64,000 nt of DNA from Himantopus leucocephalus (taxonomy: Eukaryota > Chordata > Aves > Charadriiformes > Recurvirostridae): positions 34,167,175 to 34,231,174 of the forward strand of contig RSEF01000005.1 in assembly GCA_003993805.1 (NCBI GenBank), given 5' to 3'. A program made the translations under genes and the position numbers. The notes beneath the pieces are model-generated. The model searched no databases, was not told the origin of the DNA, and saw nothing but the letters and a program-made list of their open reading frames with translations. Within the stretch, counting starts at the first letter, position 1. Each line of letters opens with the position of its first letter. Below, in pieces: positions 1 through 11,713 of this stretch.

Positions 1-1500
1 TGTATATCTCCCCTTTCTCTTAGATTTAATTTTTATTTATTTCTGAACTGTAGATATCTTTGATCTGAATTGCAAAAATGCATTAGTATAATATAAACAA
101 AGATATGCTCACTAGAGTCAGAAATTATATGCATTGTCTCTAAATCAATGGGAAAAAATATACAAAGAACCAGTAACAGATATATTACTTTGTGCTTGAA
201 ATATTTTTATGACAGTTCCCATATAATATGGGTGCGATATATCATGAATCGGGTTGTTTACCTAAATTCTTAATAAGATTGTACTTATTTATTAAAAGTA
301 CATTTGATTCTCAGTACTTTAAGACTTGCCTTTTCCAGAAACGATAAGAAGCTACACGTTACCACTAATATGAAATAAATCCTTTATTCTATGCTAACTG
401 TATGATCAGGCTATGTGGACACTTCACAGACCATTAAAACCTTCTAGTAATTGATAGGTAATCGCTCATTTGCCGGCTGCAGCAATGTACATGAGAGAGA
501 AACCATTCTTTCTTACTAATGTAACATGTAGAACTTGCTGCTATTGCAACACTTAATGTTCGTAGTGCCATATAATTTTTAATGCAAACACTCATTTTCT
601 GCCTCCTCCTTACATTTTCTATTAAAATGCAACACAAAACAGCATACATTTCATTCTATCCCTTTGAGGGTTGCACAAGCAGTTCCAAGGAGTACCAGCT
701 ATTGTATTGTTATTATTATTGTAAATAAATATTTTAGATTTTAAGGGGTAGATATTTCATCAATTTGTTTTTTTCTTTAGCAGGCTCACTGCCACTCTTT
801 CAAACTTTTTACATCTTCTTTAAGGTAGTCCTTTGGAGAGCAGTTTTTAATGGAAGTAACACCTTGCATCCCAAGGCAGATTCATATTCTAGTTAATAAA
901 CAGCATCAATAAATTTGTCAAGACTTTAATGGCAACTGTACTGAACTTTTCATACACCAGCTTCTCTAGGAAAGGGCTATACTGAGGAATTTATTCTGCT
1001 TAATCGCTTTATATTAAGCAGTTTTCATTAACCATACTCCAACCTGTATGAACAGAAATAGACGGAGTCAGGAAAATGAACTGGTTTAACCCTTCCTATT
1101 ATTAAAAAAAAAAAAAATCTTAGATGGATTTTGTTATTAAAAACAAGGAATCAAATATAAGTAAAACTGATGCAACTCTATTTAATCGATGTGGGAATTT
1201 TTAGTAAGCTTGTGCATTAAAGACCTATGGTCTGCCTGAAATTTCCAGCAAAATACAAATTCAGAGTTTCTTACACATTTGCCTTGAAGTTAGGAGACTA
1301 ATTACATTAACTGATTTATTAATAAATGGGGCTTTTTGTCTAATTATTGTAAGTACTAACAGACTGGGGAACCATTTTAAATGTCTAATGTGCCTTGAAA
1401 CCATTTTTTTTAGGTTAATTACATTTCTCACTAAAGTCACTATAGATATGCCCCTTAGGTTTTACACTGGAAGATTAAAGAAAAAAGTAAAGATGATTAC
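1..1500 (-). other. CDIN1: CDIN1 intron 4 (5' part, runs off the window)
   Basis: AT-rich intron sequence following the exon 4 donor. I see no further exon, no recognisable mobile element, and only short A/T runs (for example 1104-1117). Confidence 0.8.
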
Positions 1501-1561
1501 CTCATTGGCCAGCTCCAGTAATACAGGGGCAGCTGCATTTTTCATCACTCCATTCAGGTAC
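1501..1561 (-). CDS. CDIN1: CDIN1 coding exon 4 (61 bp)
   Basis: A 61-bp exon with acceptor TTGTCTAG and donor GAG|GTAATC. Its first G completes the arginine codon of exon 3, after which it reads YLNGVMKNAAAPVLLELANE and ends in phase 0. RYLNGV-x-KN-x-AAPVLL-x-LANE is strongly conserved in CDIN1. Together with exons 1-3 this gives 91 residues of a protein of roughly 280. The next conserved block of the family (around PSLMAR) was looked for on the minus strand between 1 and 1500 and was not seen, so exon 5 and the catalytic domain should lie beyond the left edge. Confidence 0.94.
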
Positions 1562-4500
1562 CTAGACAAGACAAAGCTAGGTAATTCTGCAGTGGCAAGA
1601 AAAGGCCAGCTTATACATGTTAGTAACCCTCCTGAATCTCTTTCTTTTTGGGGAAAATACCCCAGTACAGAGTGTTTAATGGGAAACCTTTTAAGAAATA
1701 AGTATTTTAAACAATCACCAACTCTCCAGGTTTGTCTCCTATTCACCTGCAAGATATATCAATCTCAATTAAGTCACTAGTAAAAACCACAAGAAATCAA
1801 GAAAGAAAAAAATTTTGGCTCAATGACAAACCAAAATTATATCTGTGCTACTTAAAGATGCATCACAGAAAAATAAACCTCTATTATTCACAATAAAGAT
1901 TTGGGGTTTCACATGACTTTCAACTATGAAGACGTACTTTATATCTTACTCAATTCACTACTACGCACAAAACCATAAATTCTCAAATTTAATCCAAATT
2001 TTATCAACTGGGCAGTAGTTTAAATACTAAAGGCTTACTTTAGTGAAATCAGAGTCTAACAATCAAATGAATAGTCTAAAGAGAAAATAAAAGAAGAAAT
2101 ATATAGGATCCAATAAAGGGTGATAGAAAGTCATTATCCTATCAATGGCAAATGCTTAATGTTTCCAGTTAAGGGTATTAGACCAATGTGGATACACAGT
2201 GACATTTCTGATCATGACTTCACACAATATCCCCTTCCTCACTTCTGTTACTTTCACTGTTTGATGTTTACAGTTCAATAATACCTGAAACCTGTTCTCA
2301 GGAGTTGATGGGAATAAGCTACGTTATTGGAAGCCACTTTGTGCTTTGCAGCCATGTGGAAAAGAACAACAGTTACCAACATTGGAATCTGCTCATTTAT
2401 CCTATCTGTACTTGCATAGCACATCATTACTGACATCATTAGAAAGCCACAGCCTTTCCAGCTCTATCATATCTATCCATCAGAAGCCACTCTTCTGCTT
2501 ATTAGTTACAGTCATTAAAATTCGTTATCATTTTACCTTTCTGTGGAATGGGTGTAACACCTTTACATAAACCTCTTCACAGAGGATCAGAGGGATTTTT
2601 GTTTGCAAGTTATTCTATTCTGAGGCTTAATGAGTAAAAGGAAATGATAAAAGCTTTTTGCTGTAACCTATTTCAATTCTACATAAAAAAAACCACAAAA
2701 CAAGATGCCTCATGTACATTTAAACATTGAAAATTTATAACAGAGGAAAAAAGGAGAGATCATAAACAAAATACTCAACCAGGAAGATTTACATGAGATT
2801 AATGTTCTAAAACATGCATCTAGTTGATCGAACAGCAAAGCTACAGCTGACAATTGAGTAATTTTCTGTCAGATTATTTCTAATGCTACTGGCAATTCCA
2901 TTACAGACTAACAGGTCTCACATGCTGATGGCAATACCGTTCTGAAAAGCTTGCTGATCCTTCTTTTAATTTGCCTTTGTGTTTCCCTAAATTTAAGACT
3001 ACTAAGTCTCAGCAGAGCAGCAGAAACTACTCCACTCAACTGTACTTCTACTTGTTCCCAACAGGGACCACTGGAAATGACTACCTTCAAAAACTGGTAG
3101 TTTCTGACTTAGGAAAGCAATGGCAACACAATTATCTGCTTGCATGTTGGTGGGAATAGGAAGGAGCATACCACACAGACTGGGGTTTACAGCAGTAAGA
3201 TGGATGCTACAAAAGAGTAGAGGAGACGACATGTTTGTCATGTTTACGCTTGAAGCATTTCAAACTGGCTTCTGACTCAAGTAGTCTGCCCCTGTAGCTT
3301 ATGAAACATACTACACAGTAAATCTACTAAAACAGGATTGAGATGAGTTTTCTAACTATTAACCAGAACACCTCTGATTTTAAAACATGTGCATTTTATT
3401 CGGCCATGTTAATATACTTGCAATATGAAATACCCAGAAATAGCATAAAGAATGATTTTCCCTAGCACCACCATATAGCTTCATACATAATGCATTAGTT
3501 ATGTACTGCTATCGTACTTCAGACAGTACAGAAGGGGACAGGAGACCAAATCCTCCTACCTCATGTGAGCCAAACTTAATCATACCTACAACCTTACTGA
3601 CACCAATACAACTGCTGCTTTGCATAAAGCAAAATTTGGTCCCATGTTTCAGGTTTAAGTTGTTGGAACAAGTAACACATCCTAACAGTGATTTAAATGA
3701 TTTACATATGTTCTAAGAAAAGGGTTATTTACACAGCAGTTACAATTAACATAGGGCACTTCACTGGAACTGTGCTAGTGAAAAGTAATTAATAGTATTG
3801 TATACACATGGTTATTAACACAAGAAAATTTTAAGCCAATATTCTTTCTAACCAAGAATGAACACGAGGAAAAGTGCAATGTGATCCAGCACAAATTTTT
3901 ACAGAACAATACAACTACTAAGAAAAGAAAATCAAACCCCCAAAACAGCACAATTCATACTAGATATACTAAACCAGTGCCTGATATATTCAGGCTGTGC
4001 TTAGGTTTTAAACATACGACTCTGTGGAAGCACAGTTAATTGTTTACAAATGAAGGCTTTTTGTTTATTTTCCTGATTCATATAGACTAATATTAAGCAT
4101 AAATATCAGACATATATAATCACAAGTATGAACTCACTTGCCATGCAAGCTCCTCAGATATGTCAGTCTACAAAGTAATATTTTAATTGCGTATCTTTAC
4201 CAGTTATCAGTATGCCCCAATTATGTCATTGCAAGATTTTTAGTAGAGCCTATAGAAGTAACAGACAAACTATAAGGTGTAGCAAACACAATTTATTAGC
4301 TTAAGATGCAAACAATTGTAAAATATTGTAAAATGACATAAAGGTTTTCATCCTCCCTTAACAGCTACTTCTGACACCTCTGTTGATAAAACAGGAGTGA
4401 TCTAAAAATTAGTGCTTTAACTGGCAATGCATGAATTGAATATGTAACTTTTTGTAATGCAACACAAATGTTGTTTTAAAAGTACAAGCAACTGTAACAG

Positions 4501-4861
4501 AACAAGCTCCCTTGCTGTAAGGAAGTTATCATCAATATTAGTCTTGACACAGAAATCCTGTAATTACAAAATATAGGCAATATAGAATACATGCTATCAC
4601 ATACACTGTAAAAAATATTTGCTTATCCTAACTTAGAGCCATGGAAGTAAACCCTTTTGTAATCAGACTGACCAAAAGCTGAAAAATTTCTGCATTTTCA
4701 CTGAGAAACATTTTTAAGTGAACCGTTCTGTGTTCCTCATCCCAAATTTTTAATTTATTTTTATAGAAAATAAGCTTCATATGCTGATAAGCTAATTTAC
4801 TCATAATTGCCATAACAATTAGTAGTTTTGATGATACTCAACCAGGGTGGGGAGGTCATAC
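1562..4861 (-). other. CDIN1: CDIN1 intron 3 (3.3 kb)
   Basis: The intron runs between the exon 3 donor GTATGA and the exon 4 acceptor CTAG. It is AT-rich and unique-looking. I see no gene, RNA or clear repeat in it. Confidence 0.85.
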
Positions 4862-4926
4862 CTTTGGTAGTAATTTTCAATAGCTTCAGCAGTGTGATGC
4901 TTGGCATGTGTTCTTTTGATTTGTTT
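4862..4926 (-). CDS. CDIN1: CDIN1 coding exon 3 (65 bp)
   Basis: A 65-bp exon with acceptor TTTTTCTAG and donor CAAAG|GTATGA. It enters in phase 0 and reads [21 protein letters not shown] in two overlapping parts ([12 protein letters not shown], then AEAIENYYQ), leaving two bases (AG) of an arginine codon completed by exon 4. KRTHAKHHT followed by EAIE-x-YYQR is a hallmark stretch of CDIN1, basic and histidine-rich. Both neighbours join it in frame. The only visible difference from the mammalian protein I remember is conservative, so the exon looks under purifying selection. The identification is very secure, because twenty-one consecutive codons fit and both splice sites are canonical. Confidence 0.95.
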
Positions 4927-5372
4927 CTAGAAAAACAAAAAAACAAACAAAGAGTCTTACAAATGTGTCATAGATCAAAACATAGAAATCATGAATACCC
5001 AAACACATGTTCCTTGGCTACACTTTGATATATAAACTGAACTATGTTTTTAGATTCTATACAGAAATGACATTCAATGTACCCAGTGAATTGAACGTCT
5101 TCAGACTCCGCTGCAATGTACCATATATGTAAAAGCCAATAAGGTCACAATAATTGAATCTAAATAAGTTTACTGAAGGCTGCAGAGGGCAAAGAAAAAC
5201 TTGTTCTCTCTTTCAACCTTTGTATTAATTTTCCCTCAATTCAATTCCATCTAAGTCTGGTGCACTCTAGTTTTACAATTCAATTGGCATTTTTAACCAG
5301 GAAGAACATTGCTTAAAAACAACTTATTTGAAAAACTACAAAAAGTAATTCCATAGAGACTTGCCACTTGAC

Positions 5373-5384
5373 TGACACCTGTCA
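5373..5384 (-). promoter_or_regulatory. TALE-homeodomain dimer site (TGIF/PKNOX/MEIS type)
   Basis: The minus strand reads TGACAGGTGTCA, an exact match to the published dimer consensus TGACAGSTGTCA for TALE homeodomain proteins. The overlapping CACCTG on the plus strand is also an E-box of the ZEB/SNAI type. Occupancy cannot be judged from sequence. Confidence 0.45.
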
Positions 5385-5388
5385 TCTC

Positions 5389-5453
5389 ATGATAAATGAC
5401 TCCATTTTCTGCCTCTCTTGCCTTCTGCCACTCCGGCAATGGTCATTTATCAT
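5389..5453. repeat. 12-bp perfect inverted repeat with 41-base loop
   Basis: ATGATAAATGAC (5389-5400) and its exact reverse complement GTCATTTATCAT (5442-5453) flank a 41-base loop. It could form a stem in DNA or in the CDIN1 pre-mRNA. Confidence 0.6.
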
Positions 5454-5790
5454 CATCTCTGTCAGCAATGGAAAGCAGCACTGACAGTGCAAGTCAGCAA
5501 ACATTTAGCACATGGAACCACGCAACACAGGGAAATTATTATTGTCAGAATAATAATGGTTTAGCATAATTTATTACAGGTCCACCAAATAAGCAAAGGC
5601 TAGATGTTATTAGACAGATGGATGGGTAGGCTTGGCAGCCATCCACTGAGACTCAGGCGGTGCTTGATGTGGAAAAGGGAACATCCTCCAAACCAATCAG
5701 AAAGCTGGCAGTTCAATTACAAAGAAATAAAGGGACATTCATCATTCAATTAGGCACCTGTCAACCCTCACAAAGGAGAAAACTTCTAAC

Positions 5791-5836
5791 CTGGTACTCC
5801 TGGGAGAAGATGCTCAGCAGAGTGGACTGCGATTGA
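5791..5836 (-). CDS. CDIN1: CDIN1 coding exon 2 (46 bp)
   Basis: A 46-bp exon that a plain ORF scan misses. The acceptor is a pyrimidine tract ending TTGTTCCAG, and the donor is CAG|GTTAGA. Its first base completes the AG-T serine codon split with exon 1. It then reads QSQSTLLSIFSQEYQ and ends in phase 0. The motif TLLSIFSQEYQ is conserved in CDIN1 and follows directly on the KEKFP end of exon 1. It belongs to the helical N-terminal region, upstream of the predicted PD-(D/E)XK-type nuclease domain. Exon 1 lies 25.6 kb away and exon 3 lies 864 bp away. Skipping this exon alone would shift the frame. Confidence 0.94.
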
Positions 5837-6989
5837 CTGGAACAAATAAAAGAAGGACAAAGTTAATTACTGGAGTGCACTGCAAAGAAACAAAAGAGAA
5901 GGGAGCTTCAAAGGTAGGCCTGCTGCCCTGTAATCTAACAGAACATGAAAACAAGTGTGGAAAAGTTGTTCCAGATGAACACCTCAGACAAAGGCTTCCT
6001 GCTGCTAGGTCAAGGAGAGACCGTATGAGGGAGGGGAGGAAAATATAGCAAGAGTTTCAAAGCAAACGATTATATTGTTTGGGTGATTCCCTTTTCAGCT
6101 TCAGAACACACAAAGTCCTATCAGAAGCAGGTAGCTGAGTTAAAAGGGAACAGGCAAGAAGGAAAACAAAGCAAATTTCCATTAATAATAGATGGAGTTA
6201 AATTCCACCAGCATTTGAGAACATGCCGCTTGTTCATTGGCAACATATTGAAATTCATTTTGTTAGCAGCAAGGGAACCTCTTCAGTAGCTGTCTCATAT
6301 TCAGGTTAAAAACTTCCCCCTCTGTCAGAAGTAGCATATGGGACCACTGGAACATTCCCACTGAAACTGATGTGCTTTGAAAATAGAAACTTTCACAGCA
6401 GGAAGCCGAGATTCCCCAGAGTCGGTCATTTCCAAAAGCTGCCATAAGCTTCATTCATCTAAGGCTCCACTCAATGTCAAACACCTGGCAATGAAGCAAC
6501 CTGGAAAGCATTCTTCCCAAGTGGGAATTTTTCTCTCTGAATTGTTAACATTTAGAAATGGGACAAGATTTTTTTCCCTCTGAAAGGCAATCAATACCAC
6601 AGCGCTACTGTTTTCAATTGTCCTCTGTGGATACATCTACCTCATCACATCCTGAATACAATTAATTACTCCTGATATATTTTCCTACTACATGCAACTT
6701 GAACAAATTATAGTCTCAATAAATCGAGTTTTATGGTACAGCAAAGCATTATGAATAATTAACATTTTTCCTTTCCTGAACTTACCTACTAAGGCATAGC
6801 ATAGGTAGTTCAAAGATTCAGCAATGTCTAAAGTCTTGCTCTTCTGCCAGATTTCTTGTATGTGAATTTAACACCTGTATCACATCATCTGTACATTAAA
6901 TGTAAACGCTCTCTCCATACTTAAATGGCCTTTCTCCTTGTAATTTTCACACCTCGGAAATACTAATTTAAGATAAGGAAGTCTTACTC

Positions 6990-7033
6990 TCATTTCCAAA
7001 AGCGAAAACTGAGGCACAGAATGACTATACGGT
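6990..7033 (+). repeat. Possible MIR-like SINE core fragment
   Basis: The string AAAACTGAGGCACAGAATGA, preceded by a pyrimidine-rich CTCTCATTTCC, resembles the MIR/CORE-SINE segment that typically reads GAAACTGAGGCACAGAG. It is short and diverged, and could be chance. Confidence 0.35.
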
Positions 7034-10000
7034 TTGTTCCGGTTTAAACAGACGGTATGTCTACACAGCACAATATGAAAAGTTACCACTAAATCAATCA
7101 GTTGAAGCATTAGGAACAAAGCGACTAGATAAACACAGTGCTATATAATGAGCTTACTAGTTTGTCTTCTCCATATCTGTGCTTACAGCACCTTTGCCAT
7201 AACATTGTATTTTGGGCTTGTCTGCCCAGCGCAACATCTGTGAGACAGCAGTAAGCTGAGCCTTGATGTTTGGTATTTTACACATGAGAATGTTCACCCT
7301 AAGTACTAACTGACTGAATGTTAAAACTGTAGAAAAATGATTGCAACATAAGCTGTCTAATATACAGATATACGAAATTCATGGACGAAAGAAAAATGAA
7401 TTACAATATAGTAAAGAACTTAAATATTCTTAAATATACATCACTTGACACAGAGGCCAGGAGATATGTACCAGAATGCCTCCCCAAATGGTGCACCATC
7501 CAATCATGGCAACCTTCAACATGTACATGTAATCATTAGAAGATGAACAAAGGAAAGAAATTAAGATTATATACTTACACGGGCTATATACATATGCAAA
7601 GGTAAGGTATTTCAAGTTGATTTATTTAAAAAAAACCTGCAGGCTATAAATAAGTTGGATACATATGGCCCCCTAACGGCTCTCCACGTAACTATTATTA
7701 TCTGGCAGATTTACATGGTCATAATGGTAGAACTGAATTTAGAGAAAAGATGTGGCAAAACCCAAAACAAAACAGGACAGCTTTTAACTGAATTTCTGGT
7801 TTGAGTTCTCTTCCATTGACATACTAATTTTTGTATTTTTAGGCTATTCCCATTATGATTACAGTACTTACCATCCCATTATCCTATTATAGCCACTGAC
7901 ATATCAAAAAAATTAAGACCATTATTGCCCTTTTCGCGCTCCTGACTCTTGTCCATTCTATTTGTTCCCTTGGTGTCCTTGGATTTTGCCCTTCTACTTA
8001 AGTCTACTCCAACACTCCTCCCCTATGCTTCCAACTGTTCAGATCATTTAGGACTTACACAAACACTAAAAATTCAGTCCAATGACTGAACAAGTTGGAT
8101 ATATACTGGATTGCAGGACAAAAACATTATGACTGTGACAAGGAGAATCATTTCAATAGTACCATGCAAAGAATTTCAAGTCTTACTACCAGGAGATCTT
8201 TCTCGTTCCCCCGGAGAAGTGGATTTATGTCTTGACATGGCTGCTTCCACGTTTCTTCTTGTTAACATAGCTGCCCTCTTAAACACTAAAATCAATTATC
8301 TGCTACTCAGCATTTCCTTGCCATGATTCCATTGCCACAATTTACTGGCAAAATGGAACATCTCCTCAAAACACAGCTGGAGCATCTATTGCAAGATGCC
8401 ATTGACAGAAAACTGAAACATCATGGTTTCGGAAAGCACTGAAAAAGACAGTACTGTGTACTTGGAGAGGGGACAGAAGTCATGAACGTGCATTTGCATT
8501 GCAAGACAGCACAATCACAACTGCTGATAGTGACAGCAGTCATACTGCCATGTAAGTTATCATTACTTCTATAGGAGCAGCCAAATTGCTAGGGCTCCAT
8601 CCATCCTCTGATACTTCTATATGGGATTTCAAAGCAGCAAATAAGTAGACAAATTAATATAGCTGAGATATCCAGGAAAACAAACATAACACTGAAAATA
8701 TCTTTTATTCAAAATAACATTTCAGTGCTGCATTACTGTCTCTTGCGGAATAAACTTTACAGTAAGCTTCATGGCTTACTGGGAGGCTAGGAACACAGAT
8801 ATGTTAATATCCAGCAAGCTCTTTTGTGGAGCACCAACTGTAGAGCCAAGGTACAGAGTTGCTGATTTTCTGAAACAAATAAACAAAAAAACCCAAACTC
8901 ATAATTCTGAGTACTACCTGGTTTAAATAATTAATAAACCAACTTCTTATCCATCTTCTAGAACTAAATTTATTTTCCAGGAAAAAAAGTAAACTTTCCT
9001 CTTAAGTTCTGCAGCAGACACTTTCATGGAAACATTTTCTTCTGCAATTCCAGATGGTAATGGATCTAACTTCCAGAGCTCTGTTCAAAGCAACCAGCCA
9101 CGCACTTCAAATATCCTCTTTTTCTTATACACCAGCATCCATAATGAACCAATTTACCTTTTGCTACTCTGTGTTGATGTCTGAATGCCTGATGCACTTT
9201 GTGCTCTTGTCAATACATGACTGGATTTAGGCAGAAAACTGTGAAATCTAGAATCTGCTACAAAATGCCCATTTAAAAAAAAAAACAAACCTACTTTTAT
9301 TTTTAAAAAATGAAATGTCATTTCTAGGTTCCAGATGATACAAAGATATAAAAATTTGCTTATCATAAAAAAAAAGTATTACAAATATCAGAATCCATGC
9401 AGATTTATAACGGGATGCCCAAGTCAGAACAGAACAAGAGATAAGAGAAATTATCTCTCAGAACTCAGAGATCAGTCAAGCTAAAAAGACTTTAAAGCTA
9501 AAAAGACCAAGTCTGGTGCTGGAAAAAGAATATGCCATTTGGTCACTTAATATGTAAGACTAAAATGTACACCATTCTCTTCTAATGAATCCCAGAATTT
9601 GGTAGAGAAGGAATGCTATCATCCCTGGAAAGTATTTCATAAGTGTTTTGTTTTGCAGTGAATATTCATATAAAAACTAGTAACAGATAATATGCTGATG
9701 CAGATCAGTGCTCAATAACTAGAGTTGATATAAAACTCTGGCCAAGAAGCAGCTCATAAGGACAAAGAAGAATTTAATTGGATCAGATCATCTTCTCAAC
9801 AAAGCAGGCTTGCAGATCTAGCCGAGATTTGGGGTGCTGTCCAACTCAATATTTGCTATTTACTACAGCCTCACCAGGAGAAAATCCAAACACAACAACT
9901 TCTGCAAATGCTATATTATCAGCCCTTGCAAATAATTAATTCTTTAGGGATAAAAGTTACACTTTTCTACTTTATTTTCTGAGATTACTGAAAAAAAAAG

Positions 10001-11252
10001 GAGGTACAAAACCAAGTTTCCACTTGTTTCATCTATTCTTTTTAAAATTAGTTTCCTTTCCCTATCCTTTAACTCCACACTTTTTGCCTAAAATAGAAAG
10101 ACTAAAAACTCAGCTTTACATTTCACGTATTCTACCATGGAACAAACGAAGAGTATTTAGAGAGATCTGTGAAAAAAAAAAAAAATCAAGAGGAAATATG
10201 AATTGCAGTATTTAATCCAGTGACTATTCACACAAGTGGAGACAAGCAGGGGGAAAGCAAAGCCCATCATGAGACAAATACATATTATCTATATATATAT
10301 AATAGCCTCGATTTTTTTTTTTAACATGTGAAATCTACAAAAATTGCCTCATTGCTTCTCTTTCACAAAATGGAACATTCCACCTCATTAAGACAATAAA
10401 TATATTGACTAAAAAACTGAATGTGGGGCAGAAGCTACATTTCAAAAATTCAGAAGGTGTTCCATGTGAAATCCCAAAGCAGCAGTGTCAAACCTTCTCT
10501 TGGAAGGGCATACAACGTTGCACTTAGTTATTGTAGGAATTCAAGTAGGGGGAGAAATTGTTTCTTTCTTTCCACAGTCTCCAGCATCAGTATGTAGTGC
10601 TTGTCATATCCCTTCATAAAATGTTCTGAAGCAGACAGCAAGAGTCTCTCATTTCTAATAACTGGAAAAGAACTTCCCCTTTCCATATATAATAAGTTTA
10701 AAAATATTTTTACTAATGTAATATTAAGCTTTAAAATAAAAGTGATACATACAACTTAGGGCTAGAATTGCATGGTGCTGCCATGCTGGATTAAGAATCT
10801 ATGTGAGAAAAGACATACATATATTTGATGAATTTAAATGACTGGGAGTGAAAAGGGAATCCTTCTCACAGCTACCCTGAAATTCCAGAATGTGTGTCTG
10901 AAATACATTTTTCCTGCTACATTATCAAAGACATGAAAGAAACCCAAACAGCCTTTTAATTCTCATCCTCTGTACTGCAAACGCTTTGGAACAGGGACTC
11001 CTAAAGAAAGCAATGTTTCTATACTGCTTATCACGTGCTAATCAATCTGCTCTTGTTTCTGAAAACTCTGTCAATAATGGATTTCAAATAGATCTGGCAG
11101 CATTGGTTAAAATCTGTAGCACATGCCCGGGTGTGTAGAGCCTCCTTGGCTTCCCAGAACTGCAAGATGCAGGCAAACAAGCACCACTTATACCTGTAAA
11201 TCAACTAAAGCCACTCTGATGGTGAACTTCCCACCCGAGAGGAGGTGACAGC

Positions 11253-11391
11253 TAGTGGATTCTCAGAATTTCTTCTACGTGTCAGTTTTGTCAGAATGGG
11301 AAAAAGGCTTCTTAGCAGTCTAAATCATTCCACATGAGGATCCAGGAAAGCTCAGGAATAAAAAAGGACTACCAAAGCTTGAGAACCACTA
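11253..11391. mobile_element. Possible hAT (Charlie-type) MITE relic
   Basis: The left end TAGTGGATTCTCAGA and the reverse complement of the right end, TAGTGGTTCTCAAGC, are similar and match the usual CAGTGGTTCTCAA terminus of Charlie-type hAT elements. The 139-bp size suits a MITE. No clear 8-bp target duplication is left, so the call is tentative. Confidence 0.35.
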
Positions 11392-11662
11392 GGCTTATAT
11401 GCAGCCAAGCACTGAAGAACATGAAACGAGGGAGGGAGACTCACTGGCCTCTACAATAGTTATGGTTTTAACCTCTCTTCACTGCAGCTTTTAATATTAA
11501 AATATTTCCTAAAGTTTTAATATGCTTGTGGTCACTTCTCTGACCGAAAATTCTCAAAAAGCAGATTGTCTCTGTACACATTTATACTTTATCATTCACA
11601 AATATAACATTGATCTACCAGAAGTCAGTGAATTATCAATTTAAGTGAAATCAATACACGTG

Positions 11663-11713
11663 TCTATATATATGTGTGTGTGTCAATATATGTGTTTAAA
11701 TCAATATATGAGT
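11663..11713. repeat. TA/TG microsatellite with repeated TCAATATATG
   Basis: CTATATATATGTGTGTGTG is followed by two copies of TCAATATATG. This is a simple alternating purine-pyrimidine tract. Confidence 0.8.

Larger units (their letters stand above)
4927..5790 (-). other. CDIN1: CDIN1 intron 2 (864 bp), possible conserved regulatory block
   Basis: A short intron with canonical borders and no recognisable mobile element. The part from about 5340 to 5570 is dense in TGACA/TGTCA half-sites (5373-5384, 5457-5464, 5480-5490), includes a 12-bp perfect inverted repeat, and has AT-rich homeodomain-like strings around 5535-5575. A second CACCTGTCA lies at 5755-5763, close to exon 2. This is consistent with a regulatory element, which is inference only. 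Confidence 0.5.

Noticed and set aside
1..1500. Search for CDIN1 exon 5
   Set aside because: The next conserved block of the protein was sought on the minus strand and not found. It presumably lies beyond the window.
1388..1780. 130-codon plus-strand open frame
   Set aside because: It is antisense to CDIN1 exon 4, whose identity on the minus strand is clear.
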